From: Thalassovita litoralis
GTDB lineage: Bacteria; Pseudomonadota; Alphaproteobacteria; Rhodobacterales; Rhodobacteraceae
Reading direction: 5' to 3'
Assembly: GCF_900182725.1 (NCBI RefSeq)
Contig: NZ_FXTO01000019.1
Location: 1-64,000 of the forward strand
Length of the DNA: 64,000 bases
The notes under the pieces were generated by a model. The model saw only the letters and a program-made list of their open reading frames with translations. It had not been told where the DNA came from and did no database searches. Shown here piece after piece: positions 1 through 7,718 of this stretch. Numbering within the stretch: the stretch's first letter is position 1; each line of letters opens with the position of its first letter. The translations under genes were made by a program, and so were the position numbers.

Positions 1-144
1 AACGATAGGCCCGAAGTGCGGGAACTGTTTTCCGGGTTCCATATCGAGGCTGTGAACCTGACCTATACCATCGCCAAAGCGGGGGCAAAGCAGGTCAGCG
101 AGTTGCTGATTTCCAACAGGGAAGTGCGGACGGGACTGCTGTGA
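1..144 (+). CDS. D12-class DNA adenine methylase, C-terminal fragment
   Basis: An open frame enters from the left edge and stops with TGA at 142-144, giving 47 residues. The segment NDRPEVRELFSGF followed by TYTIA and ELLISN looks like the C-terminal end of D12-class (Dam-like) N6-adenine DNA methyltransferases, where a substrate-contacting helix precedes a final strand. The catalytic DPPY and SAM motifs lie outside the window, so activity cannot be judged. It converges on the RelE-like gene across about 200 bases. Solitary D12 methylases are common on prophages and islands, which fits the low-GC patch to its right. The family call rests on a short tail only. Confidence 0.6.
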   Translation, partial: NDRPEVRELFSGFHIEAVNLTYTIAKAGAKQVSELLISNREVRTGLL

Positions 145-341
145 GAGCGGGTAAACGGGGGCGGAGCACGTTGCGCGCCCGTTGTTGCTCTGCATGACCG
201 GCCCTTGGACTGCCGTTCGTTCATCGCCTCTCATGCTGCGATGCGGCCCTTCGAAGTAGACTTTCGCCACCGCAACATTGATGGTGGTACCTGTGCTTTG
301 CCGTGCAAACCTGCTTTAGGTATTGAGAAACAAAGCTCTAA
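145..341. other. gap between convergent methylase and RelE-like genes
   Basis: No credible gene is seen on either strand. In particular I see no small antitoxin frame next to the toxin-like gene. A weak GC-rich inverted repeat (AACGGG at 154-159 with CCCGTT at 178-183) could end transcription of the methylase but has no T-run. Confidence 0.4.
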
Positions 342-605
342 CTATAGATTGCGATAGATGCGGCCTCTATTCCCAATCTTAAGAATGAAGATTCTTCCTT
401 CACTATCTGGTTGTAAATAGACCACTCGAAGACTTCCACTCCGAATACGCCAAAGCGAATCGTGGCCCTTAAGTTTCTTCGACCCCGCTGGGCTTGCGTC
501 CTCTCCTAACTTGTCAATCTTCGCAGCTACTAGACGTTGGTCGGTTTTTGAAAGGGCCTGAAATTGTTTCATGGCGGCGGATCGGAACAGTATCTCAAAT
601 TTCAA
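342..605 (-). CDS. RelE/ParE-family toxin-like protein
   Basis: The gene encodes 87 residues, the usual size for RelE/ParE toxins. RelE members cleave mRNA on the ribosome and ParE members poison gyrase; the sequence alone does not say which. The fold signature is clear in the C-terminal half: KKLKGHDSLWRIRSG, then LRVVY, then ILKIGNRGRIYR. The last block corresponds to the family's IGHRxxVYR, with Asn in place of the usual His. The ATG (605) lies directly after the stop of the large restriction-modification gene (606), so the two are very probably co-transcribed and translationally coupled. No antitoxin gene is visible upstream or downstream, which is unusual. It may be an orphan toxin, a toxin restrained by the neighbouring proteins, or a relic. 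Confidence 0.75.
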   Translation of the reverse strand: MKFEILFRSAAMKQFQALSKTDQRLVAAKIDKLGEDASPAGSKKLKGHDSLWRIRSGSLRVVYLQPDSEGRIFILKIGNRGRIYRNL

Positions 606-3080
606 CTATTCTATCCCACTTTGGAACTTAAAATCCTTCCAAGACAACTCGGTCGGATCATCAATCGCGATCAAAGCATCTGCTAGGTCTTCAGCGTCTT
701 CGAGAGCTTCAAACTCAGCTTCTGATTCAGCAAGATAGGGTTGCAAGCTAGCGTCTATTACTTCCTGATTTACCTTGAGTTTATCCTCCACCCACGCACG
801 AGCACTTCGTGATTTTGGCAGTTTGAAGTCGGCTATTCTTTGCGGTGTGAGCTTCCTGCCGTAGCTGAAGCGCCACCGCTCAGCATGAAGTGTCGCGGCA
901 GCTAGCACGAGATCGACCAGTTGTATACCTTCTCGGGGTAGGAGCACCAAGCAGTCGTCATTCACAGCACATGGTTCCAATTGCACAAACGCTTCACCAA
1001 TGCTGCCTGTCTGCGCAACAGTAACAAATGGCGGCTCAATCACTTGTGAAAAATCTAGCCAGCCGTAACACCCATTATATTCCTCGGTTGGCGAGATTAT
1101 CAGTGTCTTTCCAGGAACCATTCCATCGCGACTATGCAGCTCTTTCATTCCATAGAAAATTTCAAAAGCGCCGCCGACCGTATCTACTTCTTTTGGAAGC
1201 TTTTTCGCATTCCCAATTCTCTGTTTTGTCAAAATTTCTTTGTATGGAGCCGCATCGATCTCTTGTGCCAGAATAGCCAATCGCTGTGCTACGATTTCTG
1301 GCGCATATCGAGTATAAAATGATGCTAACCGTCTTAGCAAAACATCAACGGCCAGAGTCAGTTCTTTGTCTTCAGTTGGCGCTGCTTCGATATATGCGCC
1401 AACGGACCATTCATCGGACGCAGAAACATTCGCCAGTCCAGAGAAACCGGCCTCAATCACCTTGTTGGCGATGGCATCAACTGCCTTCTCAGCTTGATCA
1501 GGTACCGAATTTCGACGTACACGAGCACTTTTCTTAAGAACGAAACCATCGTGTTGCAGCCGAACGAATGAAGTCTTTCTCTTGGTGTCGTGAGGAATTC
1601 CTTTTGTAATCAGGGCAATTGATGTGTTTGCAGCTGCGAAGGGTTGGAACAAATCGTCGGGAAGTTGGCAAACTGCATCGAGACGATTGTTCCTTAGAAT
1701 CGTTTCTCTCCAAGCGCCCTTGTCCTTCTTGGCCAGCAACGAGTTTGGTAGAATTACTGCTAACCGGCCACCATCCTCCAATCCTGACAATGCTTTGTCT
1801 ACAAATGCCTCGGCAGGCGTGTCAGTCTTTTTGTGAGGGAACGGAGGATTGATTAGGGACACAGTAGCGGACGCTTTGGGAAAACTTTTGGAGGTGAAGA
1901 CATCCTCCGCATGAATGCCAGTGGATCCGTCGCCACGGAGGATCATATTGGCGACACATAGCGCCGCCGTAATTGGCTCACTTTCGAACCCGATCAACTG
2001 GCTCGCCACGACATCAACCATGTCTTCTCGTTTCATGGAGTGCAGCTTTAGCATTCTGTCCATTGCCGCCACGAGGAAGCCACCAGAACCACAAGCTGGG
2101 TCCAATACGACATCCTTAACACCAATGTCCGTGATCTCAGCCATAAACGAAGTTATGTGCCTTGGAGTGAAATACTGACCAATGGTGTTTCCGCCAGTGT
2201 AGCGGAAAAATGTCTCATACAATTGGCCCAAATAGTCATGCTCTGCAGTCAGGACAGAAATATTCAAACGTTCTAGAATCGCAACGATGCGACGTCCGTT
2301 GTTTGCCAATTTCTTGTTTGCTGGGTCCACCCTTAAGGAATTTGACAATCCGAATTTCTTAGTGCCGAATGCCTCAGTGCAGAAATAATTGATATCGCGC
2401 AGTATAGCCTTGGGATCACGAGATACCGTACCACCAGTCCGACCACTCTGCCAAAGCGCGATCATAATTGCAGCTACGACCGCTGGACGGAATTCATCGC
2501 GAATATCGGATTCTCGAAGCAACCGATTTATTTCTTCGGCACGTCGGGCCAGTACCTCCTGAGACGGCATCGATGGGCGCAATTCGGAACCGCTTCCAAG
2601 CGCAGAAATTTTCACTACGTCTTCGTAGTTCGGTATCCAACCGATAGGAGCGCCATCATAAGTGATCGTTTCCCAATCCGTGCCAGTCCACTTTGTCACT
2701 TTGACTTGGAAGTCTACATCATCCGTGCCGGCCAAAGCGATGGAGACCGGTCTAAACCCTTTTGAGATAAATGCCTTCGCATAATGCTGTGCTTCTTCCA
2801 GGGCCAGCTCGATCTCTTGTGATCGAGCCTTGGCTTCAATCACCGCGATCGGTTGATTAGTTTCGTTGTCAAGTAAGATCGCCTCGGGAATACCGTAACC
2901 AGCTCCAGTCTTACTTGCGGATCTCATCATCATCGCGAGCTCAGGAAAGGCTCTATATTCAGTTTGGAAGAGGACGTCGCCATACGGCGGACGTCGCCGG
3001 TCCCAGCCTTGTGCATCAAGAAGATCATTGAGCAGATGTTCTGCTCTTCTCTCCGACGTTGCCATGTTTTTGGACGCCAT
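606..3080 (-). CDS. single-chain restriction-modification protein (nuclease + N6-adenine methylase + target recognition)
   Basis: The gene encodes 824 residues. Residues about 60-90 look like the HsdR-type nuclease domain: GIPEAILLD followed by IAVIEAKA gives a PE-x(15)-ExK arrangement, with Glu where PD-(D/E)xK enzymes usually have Asp. Residues about 280-560 are an HsdM-type N6-adenine methylase with GQYFTPR (301-307), SAM motif DPACGSGG (327-334) and catalytic NPPF (411-414). The C-terminal part (about 650-790: TVAQTGSIGEAF, NDDCLVLLP, WRFSYGRKLTP) resembles a half target-recognition domain of HsdS proteins. Nuclease, methylase and specificity in one chain is the type IIG/BcgI-like plan; no helicase is present. 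The start is preceded by AAGGTGG. Base composition is less GC-rich than in the core genes, suggesting transfer. A pure methylase with an inactive nuclease fold remains possible. Confidence 0.8.
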   Translation of the reverse strand: MASKNMATSERRAEHLLNDLLDAQGWDRRRPPYGDVLFQTEYRAFPELAMMMRSASKTGAGYGIPEAILLDNETNQPIAVIEAKARSQEIELALEEAQHYAKAFISKGFRPVSIALAGTDDVDFQVKVTKWTGTDWETITYDGAPIGWIPNYEDVVKISALGSGSELRPSMPSQEVLARRAEEINRLLRESDIRDEFRPAVVAAIMIALWQSGRTGGTVSRDPKAILRDINYFCTEAFGTKKFGLSNSLRVDPANKKLANNGRRIVAILERLNISVLTAEHDYLGQLYETFFRYTGGNTIGQYFTPRHITSFMAEITDIGVKDVVLDPACGSGGFLVAAMDRMLKLHSMKREDMVDVVASQLIGFESEPITAALCVANMILRGDGSTGIHAEDVFTSKSFPKASATVSLINPPFPHKKTDTPAEAFVDKALSGLEDGGRLAVILPNSLLAKKDKGAWRETILRNNRLDAVCQLPDDLFQPFAAANTSIALITKGIPHDTKRKTSFVRLQHDGFVLKKSARVRRNSVPDQAEKAVDAIANKVIEAGFSGLANVSASDEWSVGAYIEAAPTEDKELTLAVDVLLRRLASFYTRYAPEIVAQRLAILAQEIDAAPYKEILTKQRIGNAKKLPKEVDTVGGAFEIFYGMKELHSRDGMVPGKTLIISPTEEYNGCYGWLDFSQVIEPPFVTVAQTGSIGEAFVQLEPCAVNDDCLVLLPREGIQLVDLVLAAATLHAERWRFSYGRKLTPQRIADFKLPKSRSARAWVEDKLKVNQEVIDASLQPYLAESEAEFEALEDAEDLADALIAIDDPTELSWKDFKFQSGIE

Positions 3081-3088
3081 TTTCCACC

Positions 3089-3283
3089 TTACGAGTTTTT
3101 CGATTTTTGATCCCGTTTGACAGAATCTACAATTTGCGGCAAGAAAATTTCGTCAAGCGCGCCGCCTTTATTTGCAAGTGTAGTGCGCATACGGCTGACA
3201 TATGGAAGCTGCACCTCAGCGTGATCAAACCGGACAAATGTCATAAGTTGTCGATCAGCGCTGCAGAGTACTGCATTGCACAT
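3089..3283 (-). CDS. small unknown ORF upstream of the restriction-modification gene
   Basis: The frame has up to 64 codons and ends 8 bases before the start of the restriction-modification gene, on the same strand. I do not recognise the product: it is polar, Lys/Arg- and Asp-rich, with no visible membrane segment. Two starts are possible. The first ATG (3283) sits at the predicted transcription start and would be leaderless. The second (3244) gives 51 residues beginning MTFVRFDH but lacks a good ribosome-binding site. Position suggests a leader or controller peptide, or the remnant of a longer protein. Whether it is expressed is uncertain. Confidence 0.35.
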   Translation of the reverse strand: MCNAVLCSADRQLMTFVRFDHAEVQLPYVSRMRTTLANKGGALDEIFLPQIVDSVKRDQKSKNS

Positions 3284-3288
3284 TACCG

Positions 3289-3294
3289 ATTATA
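3289..3294 (-). promoter_or_regulatory. candidate -10 box (TATAAT) for the accessory operon
   Basis: Reading leftward, the minus strand carries a perfect TATAAT here. No good -35 hexamer is found 16-18 bases upstream. Transcription from it would start near 3282, just ahead of the small ORF and the restriction-modification gene. Confidence 0.35.
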
Positions 3295-3403
3295 GTGATC
3301 GATACAGCATAGGCACCCATACCTACAGCGCCATGAATGACTGCTTTCCCCAAATGAAAACGATGACCAGATAAGCACAGCAGACTTCCGCTTTCCGCCC
3401 TTG

Positions 3404-3616
3404 TCACCCCCTCTCAAAAAAACCCGGATGAGGCAGATGTGCCTCATGGCGGATGGTGTCGGCCCCATACCGTCGGTTGATCAGGTCAATCACGTCAGAG
3501 GCCCGTTCACCGGCAGTCTTTTCAGCAGGCCCCAGCGGTAATAGCAGATCGCCGGATCGGATCGTGTCGCCGTCCATGATTGTGACGGCGGTCAGGATGA
3601 GGATGGCGTGGATCAT
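3404..3616 (-). pseudogene. possible gene remnant, not identified
   Basis: A 70-codon open frame starts with ATG at 3616 and encodes MIHAILILTAVTIMDGDTIR, continuing with ERASDVIDLINRRYGADTIR and ending PHPGFFERG. The segment INRRYGADTIR vaguely recalls C-terminal pieces of Y-family DNA polymerases, but I cannot support that assignment. GC content is higher than in the flanking AT-rich DNA. It may be the leftover end of a core gene broken when the accessory patch was inserted, or a chance frame. Confidence 0.25.
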
Positions 3617-3842
3617 GGTGGTGGGGTATAAATCAATAAATGCGGGCGCAATTTGCCTCGTTACATGATAGCCAATCTAAATTGCATGTCATTATGCGAT
3701 CTGCCTGCGCAGATTTTACGTAATTAGTTAAATAGTCAAATATTATTAACGGCTTAATCATCCTGTATTGGGATGTAGAACTTATTCAGGACTAACGCAG
3801 ATACGTTATTTTTATAACATTACGCGTTGTGAGCATCCGGTA
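3617..3842. other. AT-rich intergenic stretch at the island/core boundary
   Basis: This stretch is rich in A/T runs (TTAATTAG-like and ATTATTAA-like words around 3720-3760) and has no open frame of note. It separates the accessory patch from the GC-rich core and may mark the insertion junction. I see no tRNA, integrase or direct repeat that would define an attachment site. Confidence 0.4.
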
Positions 3843-4679
3843 TCACGATTCCGGGGAGAAAAGGCAGTTCCTTGCGGCTTGCCAACTGTCCGGGTCTGGG
3901 GCGCAGATCAATCCGCCGGTGGTGTGAAACGGTTTGTATGCTGAGCCATCGAAATGCGCGCTATAGCCGCCTGCTTCCTGATGTAGAAGCCATCCGGCGG
4001 CGTGATCCCACGGCATCAGTTTGTTATAAACCAGCAGTTCACAGTTTCCGCTGGCGGCAAGCCTGTATTCATGGGCGGCGCAGCGCAGCCAGAAGTTCAT
4101 TCCGAATTTTGAAAGGTTTCGTTGAACTGTCGGGCGAAGTGTGGGGGGCAGAAAGTTCGTTCCGGCGACGATGTTCATTTGGCTAGGGGCGCAGGGGGGC
4201 GAAACCCGCAGCCGCTGATCAGACAGCCCTGATTGCCGGAGCCAAGACCCTGCGCCCCGCAATGCTGTCGCCGTTCCCCCGGTGATGGGGTCGTGTATGG
4301 CCGCAAGGGTGATTTCGCCGTATGACAGCCCTGCGATCATCATGCCAAAGAGCGGCAGGCCAGAGGTAAAGTTTTTTGTCCCATCAATCGGGTCGATCAG
4401 GAATGCAATTGGTGCATCCGCCATTTTCTTGATAATGCCCGGATCGTTGCCGGTCCGTTCTTCGCCAACGATCAGCGCGTCGGGGAACATGGTAAGCAAT
4501 GCTTCGGTAGTGCGGTCCTCGGCGGCCTGATCCGCTTCGCTGAAAACATCGAAGGACGAGGTTTTTTCGTGAACCGGGTTCGGAATCTGGGCGCGAAACC
4601 GTGGTAGCAGTTCTTCTTCGCCGACACGGCATAGAAGGTCACAAAGCTGGTCAACATGGGAAGGGTTGAATAAGGTCAT
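3843..4679 (-). CDS. inositol-monophosphatase-family phosphatase
   Basis: The 278-residue product has the full set of metal-binding motifs of the Mg-dependent IMPase/histidinol-phosphatase (HisN)/CysQ family: GEER at 72-75, DPIDGTKNF at 96-104 and PWDHAAG near 223. It should hydrolyse a small phosphomonoester in the cytoplasm; the substrate (inositol phosphate, histidinol phosphate or PAP) cannot be read from sequence. The ATG is preceded by GGAAAG. It stands alone: the next gene upstream on its strand is more than 4 kb away, and the bactofilin operon terminator lies between it and its right neighbour. It is the first clearly core-type gene after the accessory patch. Confidence 0.85.
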   Translation of the reverse strand: MTLFNPSHVDQLCDLLCRVGEEELLPRFRAQIPNPVHEKTSSFDVFSEADQAAEDRTTEALLTMFPDALIVGEERTGNDPGIIKKMADAPIAFLIDPIDGTKNFTSGLPLFGMMIAGLSYGEITLAAIHDPITGGTATALRGAGSWLRQSGLSDQRLRVSPPCAPSQMNIVAGTNFLPPTLRPTVQRNLSKFGMNFWLRCAAHEYRLAASGNCELLVYNKLMPWDHAAGWLLHQEAGGYSAHFDGSAYKPFHTTGGLICAPDPDSWQAARNCLFSPES

Positions 4680-4824
4680 GGGCTTTCCGTTTTGTTGGAC
4701 CGTTGCATTTACCGATGGTTTTGTGAAGCTCTTGGGGCAATTTTCCCTAGGATGGATTGTTTGGCTCTTTCAGTTTGTACGGTGCCTGCTGTCTGTCTGA
4801 TGCTGTATTTACCCTTTGGAATGC

Positions 4825-4853
4825 AAAAACGCCGCCCCGGTGGGCGGCGTTTT
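4825..4853 (-). terminator. rho-independent terminator of the bactofilin operon
   Basis: A perfect 12-bp stem (AAAACGCCGCCC / GGGCGGCGTTTT) has a 4-base loop. On the minus strand it is followed by a T-run, just past the bactofilin stop codon. Confidence 0.85.
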
Positions 4854-4881
4854 GAAGAGAGTAACCGAGATCGTCGAAGTG

Positions 4882-5379
4882 TCAGGACGCGTCGCCAGCG
4901 GGGGCGGCGGGTGCTTTGGGGGCAGCGCCTTTGGTCGACAGCGGGTCGTCCTGACGCTGAACCGAGCCTTCGAAATGGGCGCCGGATTCGATGGCGATGG
5001 TTTTGTGGATGATATCGCCTTCGACGCGGGCGGTCGAGGTCAGGCGCACCTTCAGGCCGCGCACACGGCCGACGACGCGGCCATTGACCACAACATCGTC
5101 AGCGACGACTTCGCCCTTGATGGTGGCGGTTTCGCCAACGGTCAGCAGGTGGGCGCGAATGTCGCCTTCGACAGCGCCTTCGACCTGAATGTCGCCGGTG
5201 GTTTTCAGGTTGCCGATGATGGTCAGGTCCGAAGACAGGATCGACGCCGGGGGCTTCGGTTTGGGGGCCGATGCCTTGAAATCGCTGGACGCCGACGAAG
5301 CTGGCGCTTCGGGCATTGCGGGTTTCGTGGTTTCGGGTGCCTTCGGGGCGGGTTCGTTGATTTTGCTTTTAGAAAACAT
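4882..5379 (-). CDS. bactofilin (polymer-forming cytoskeletal protein)
   Basis: The 165-residue product has a Pro/Ala/Lys-rich flexible N-terminus, then a repetitive Val/Ile/Gly-rich core (about 45-145; TIIGNLKTTGDIQVEGAVEG, VVVNGRVVGRVRG) typical of the bactofilin beta-helix (formerly DUF583), and a second disordered tail. Bactofilins polymerise without nucleotides at the inner membrane and recruit cell-wall enzymes. The first codons overlap the end of the upstream M23 peptidase gene by 11 bases, so the two are co-translated. Bactofilin plus M23 peptidase is a recurring pair used to localise peptidoglycan remodelling. Confidence 0.92.
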   Translation of the reverse strand: MFSKSKINEPAPKAPETTKPAMPEAPASSASSDFKASAPKPKPPASILSSDLTIIGNLKTTGDIQVEGAVEGDIRAHLLTVGETATIKGEVVADDVVVNGRVVGRVRGLKVRLTSTARVEGDIIHKTIAIESGAHFEGSVQRQDDPLSTKGAAPKAPAAPAGDAS

Positions 5380-6706
5380 CTCGTGCAGCCTTGATAAAGA
5401 TCATCGGATTGACGGCTTTGCCGTCGACTCTCACTTCGTAGTGCAGATGGGGCCCTGTTACACGCCCGGAAGCTCCCATATCACCAATACGTTGCCCGCG
5501 CGATACCTTTTGCCCCACCTTCACGATAATTTTTGACATGTGGGCATAGCGGGTTTCGATTCCGAACGGGTGTTTGATTTTCACCAGACGCCCATACCCC
5601 GAGGACCACCCGGCATGAACCACCACGCCATCGGCGGTGGAATACAGCGGGGTGCCGACCGGCCCGGCGAAATCCACGCCCTTGTGCAGGCGGCGGCCCC
5701 CGGTCTTGGGATCGCGGCGATAGCCAAAGGGCGAAGTAAAGCGGAAAGATTTATGCACCGGGATCGCAAACGGGGCCTGTTCGGCGGCGATGCGATACAG
5801 GTTCAGTTGATCCATCTGGTTCAGCAGGCGGTTGGCGCGCAGCATGTTTTCGCTGGGTTCCTCGCCCGAGGTAGAAAAAGAGATCGGCGTCAGGGGGCCG
5901 CCCTGACCGGAATAGCCGCGGCGGACCTGATTTAGGATGCTGTCCGTGTTCATGCCAGCGGCGCGGAACATTTTGTCCAGCGGCTTGACGGAAACGCTCA
6001 TCGCGTCTTCCAATTGGCGGAAGATTTGTTCGTTCTGATCCTGCATCAGCCGCAGCTGGTGGGTCAGTTCATCCGCCCGGACCAGCGCATCCTGAGCATC
6101 GGCAACCACCTGATCGCGTTGCTCTGCGGTGTCTTCCAACGCGTTGACCATGAAATCCAGCGTTTGAGTGACACCGGGGGCCGCGCTGGTCAATGTTGTG
6201 CCTTGCTGCCCGTCTTTTACCTGCCGCTCCAGTGCGGCGGCGGTGGCGCGGGCGGTATCGCGCTCTTTCAGGGTACGGCGCAGGGTGGTCTGGATGACTT
6301 CGATCCCGGTTTCCAGCTCGCGCCAGCGGGTTTCGGATTCCAGCAGTTGCGACTGCATGACCGAGATTTGTTCCAGCGCCTTGTTGAACCGTTCCTGCGC
6401 GGCCAAGGCTTCGGTGGCGCGGGTGTCGCGTTCCTGTGACAGCAGGTTCAGACGGGTTTCATAGGTTTTTTGATCGCGCTTGGCCTGTTCGCGGTAATTG
6501 CCCGATCCAATGGAATCCATCAGCAGGATTGCCGTTGCGATGATCGCCCAAGCAACCAGCGCCGCCGACCCGGTAAAGCCGATCAATTGCGTCACCGGAC
6601 GCAGGCGTATGAACCGTGTGTCGTTTTCCGAACGCAGAAATACGCGGCGTTCCGGGAAATACTTTTCCAAAAGCGCGTCGGTCTTGATTGCCAAACGTGT
6701 TCTCAC
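5369..6706 (-). CDS. membrane-anchored M23 (LytM) peptidase with coiled coil
   Basis: The 445-residue product has a short basic cytoplasmic N-terminus, one membrane segment (about 37-65), a long coiled-coil region (about 70-270) and a C-terminal LytM domain. The Zn-peptidase residues are intact: HKGVDFAG (first His and Asp) and HLHYEV (last His pair), separated by the usual GYGRLVKI segment. It should cut peptidoglycan cross-bridges in the periplasm. The gene precedes and overlaps the bactofilin gene, matching bactofilin-peptidase partners known in stalked and ovoid alphaproteobacteria. The cytoplasmic tail before the membrane segment is the likely contact with bactofilin, which is inference. 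Confidence 0.9.
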   Translation of the reverse strand: MRTRLAIKTDALLEKYFPERRVFLRSENDTRFIRLRPVTQLIGFTGSAALVAWAIIATAILLMDSIGSGNYREQAKRDQKTYETRLNLLSQERDTRATEALAAQERFNKALEQISVMQSQLLESETRWRELETGIEVIQTTLRRTLKERDTARATAAALERQVKDGQQGTTLTSAAPGVTQTLDFMVNALEDTAEQRDQVVADAQDALVRADELTHQLRLMQDQNEQIFRQLEDAMSVSVKPLDKMFRAAGMNTDSILNQVRRGYSGQGGPLTPISFSTSGEEPSENMLRANRLLNQMDQLNLYRIAAEQAPFAIPVHKSFRFTSPFGYRRDPKTGGRRLHKGVDFAGPVGTPLYSTADGVVVHAGWSSGYGRLVKIKHPFGIETRYAHMSKIIVKVGQKVSRGQRIGDMGASGRVTGPHLHYEVRVDGKAVNPMIFIKAARDVF

Positions 6707-6884
6707 ACGGTCGTCCTCTTACATCCCCATCCCCAAAGCGGTCCTTGGTGTTCAAATCCAAGAACCTGAAAGGTGATTAACGACCACAGGGGGGCAGGGC
6801 AAGGATTTTAGACCGATTGGTTGGAACGGCGGGACAAAACCCGCCGATCCGGCAATTTCCCGCCGATTTGAAGGGGTTGGCCGT

Positions 6885-7718
6885 TTAGCTGCGCACATGC
6901 GCCGGGGGCGTTTCATCGGCCAGTGGCCAGTAGAAGTCGGGGGGCAGCCCGGCCTCGGCGCGTTTTTCTTCGTTAAAGGGGGGCTTCAGGGCGCCGTGGA
7001 AATAGGTGCGGACCAGATCGTGAAACATGTCCTTGGGGTCTTTTTCATGGCGACCACACAGGAAATGGAACCACTTGGAGCCATAGGCGACATGGCCCAC
7101 TTCTTCGGCATAGATCACGGATAGCGCATCCACCACGTCCTGTTGTTTGGCGTTCTGGAACACCTTGATCATGCCGGGGGTCACGTCCAGCCCGCGGGCT
7201 TCCAGAACCATCGGCACCACGGCCAGACGACCGAACAGGTCTTCGGCGGTGTCTTCGGCGGCACGCCACATGCCCGCATGGGCGGGCAAGGCCCCGTAAT
7301 GGCTGCCCATTGCTTCAAGACGGTCACATACAAGATTGAAATGTTTGGATTCTTCATCCGCCGATTTCACCCAGTCATCATAGAACCCGATCGGCATAGG
7401 GATATGGCCGAAACGGGCGATGATGTCCCAATGCAGGTCCACGGCGTTCAGTTCGATATGGGCCACGGCATGAAGGATCGCCATACGCCCCTGAACGGAA
7501 CCGGGGCGGCGGCGCGGCACGTCGCGCGGGTCCAGCAATTCGGGCTTTTCGGGCCGTGCGGGGCGCAGCGGCGGGTTGGCGGTGCCGACGGGGATTGGAT
7601 GCCCCGATTTGCGGGACGCGAACCATGCGGCGGCGTGTTGATGCGACAGGGCGGTTTTGGCGCGGCCATCGGCGGTTGTCAGCACCTCGACCGCCATTTC
7701 AGTCAGTGTCAGGGTCAT
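6885..7718 (-). CDS. DUF455 ferritin-like protein
   Basis: From the ATG at 7718 the product has 277 residues. The frame is open further upstream, but this start overlaps the bcp stop as ATGA and matches the family N-terminus. Di-iron type ligands are visible: AHIELNAVDLH (Glu89), DEESKHF (about 121-127) and YAEEVGHVAYG (about 190-200), an arrangement like that of MiaE-type ferritin-like four-helix bundles. The family (COG2833) has no settled function; an oxygen-using di-iron hydroxylase or iron handling is possible. Tight coupling to a peroxiredoxin gene suggests a role linked to peroxide or iron stress, which is inference. Confidence 0.85.
   Translation of the reverse strand: MTLTLTEMAVEVLTTADGRAKTALSHQHAAAWFASRKSGHPIPVGTANPPLRPARPEKPELLDPRDVPRRRPGSVQGRMAILHAVAHIELNAVDLHWDIIARFGHIPMPIGFYDDWVKSADEESKHFNLVCDRLEAMGSHYGALPAHAGMWRAAEDTAEDLFGRLAVVPMVLEARGLDVTPGMIKVFQNAKQQDVVDALSVIYAEEVGHVAYGSKWFHFLCGRHEKDPKDMFHDLVRTYFHGALKPPFNEEKRAEAGLPPDFYWPLADETPPAHVRS

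Noticed and set aside
145-341. Possible antitoxin frame downstream of the RelE-like gene
   Set aside because: The only minus-strand frame starts inside the gap and runs antisense into the methylase tail. It has no ribosome-binding site and no DNA-binding-like sequence.
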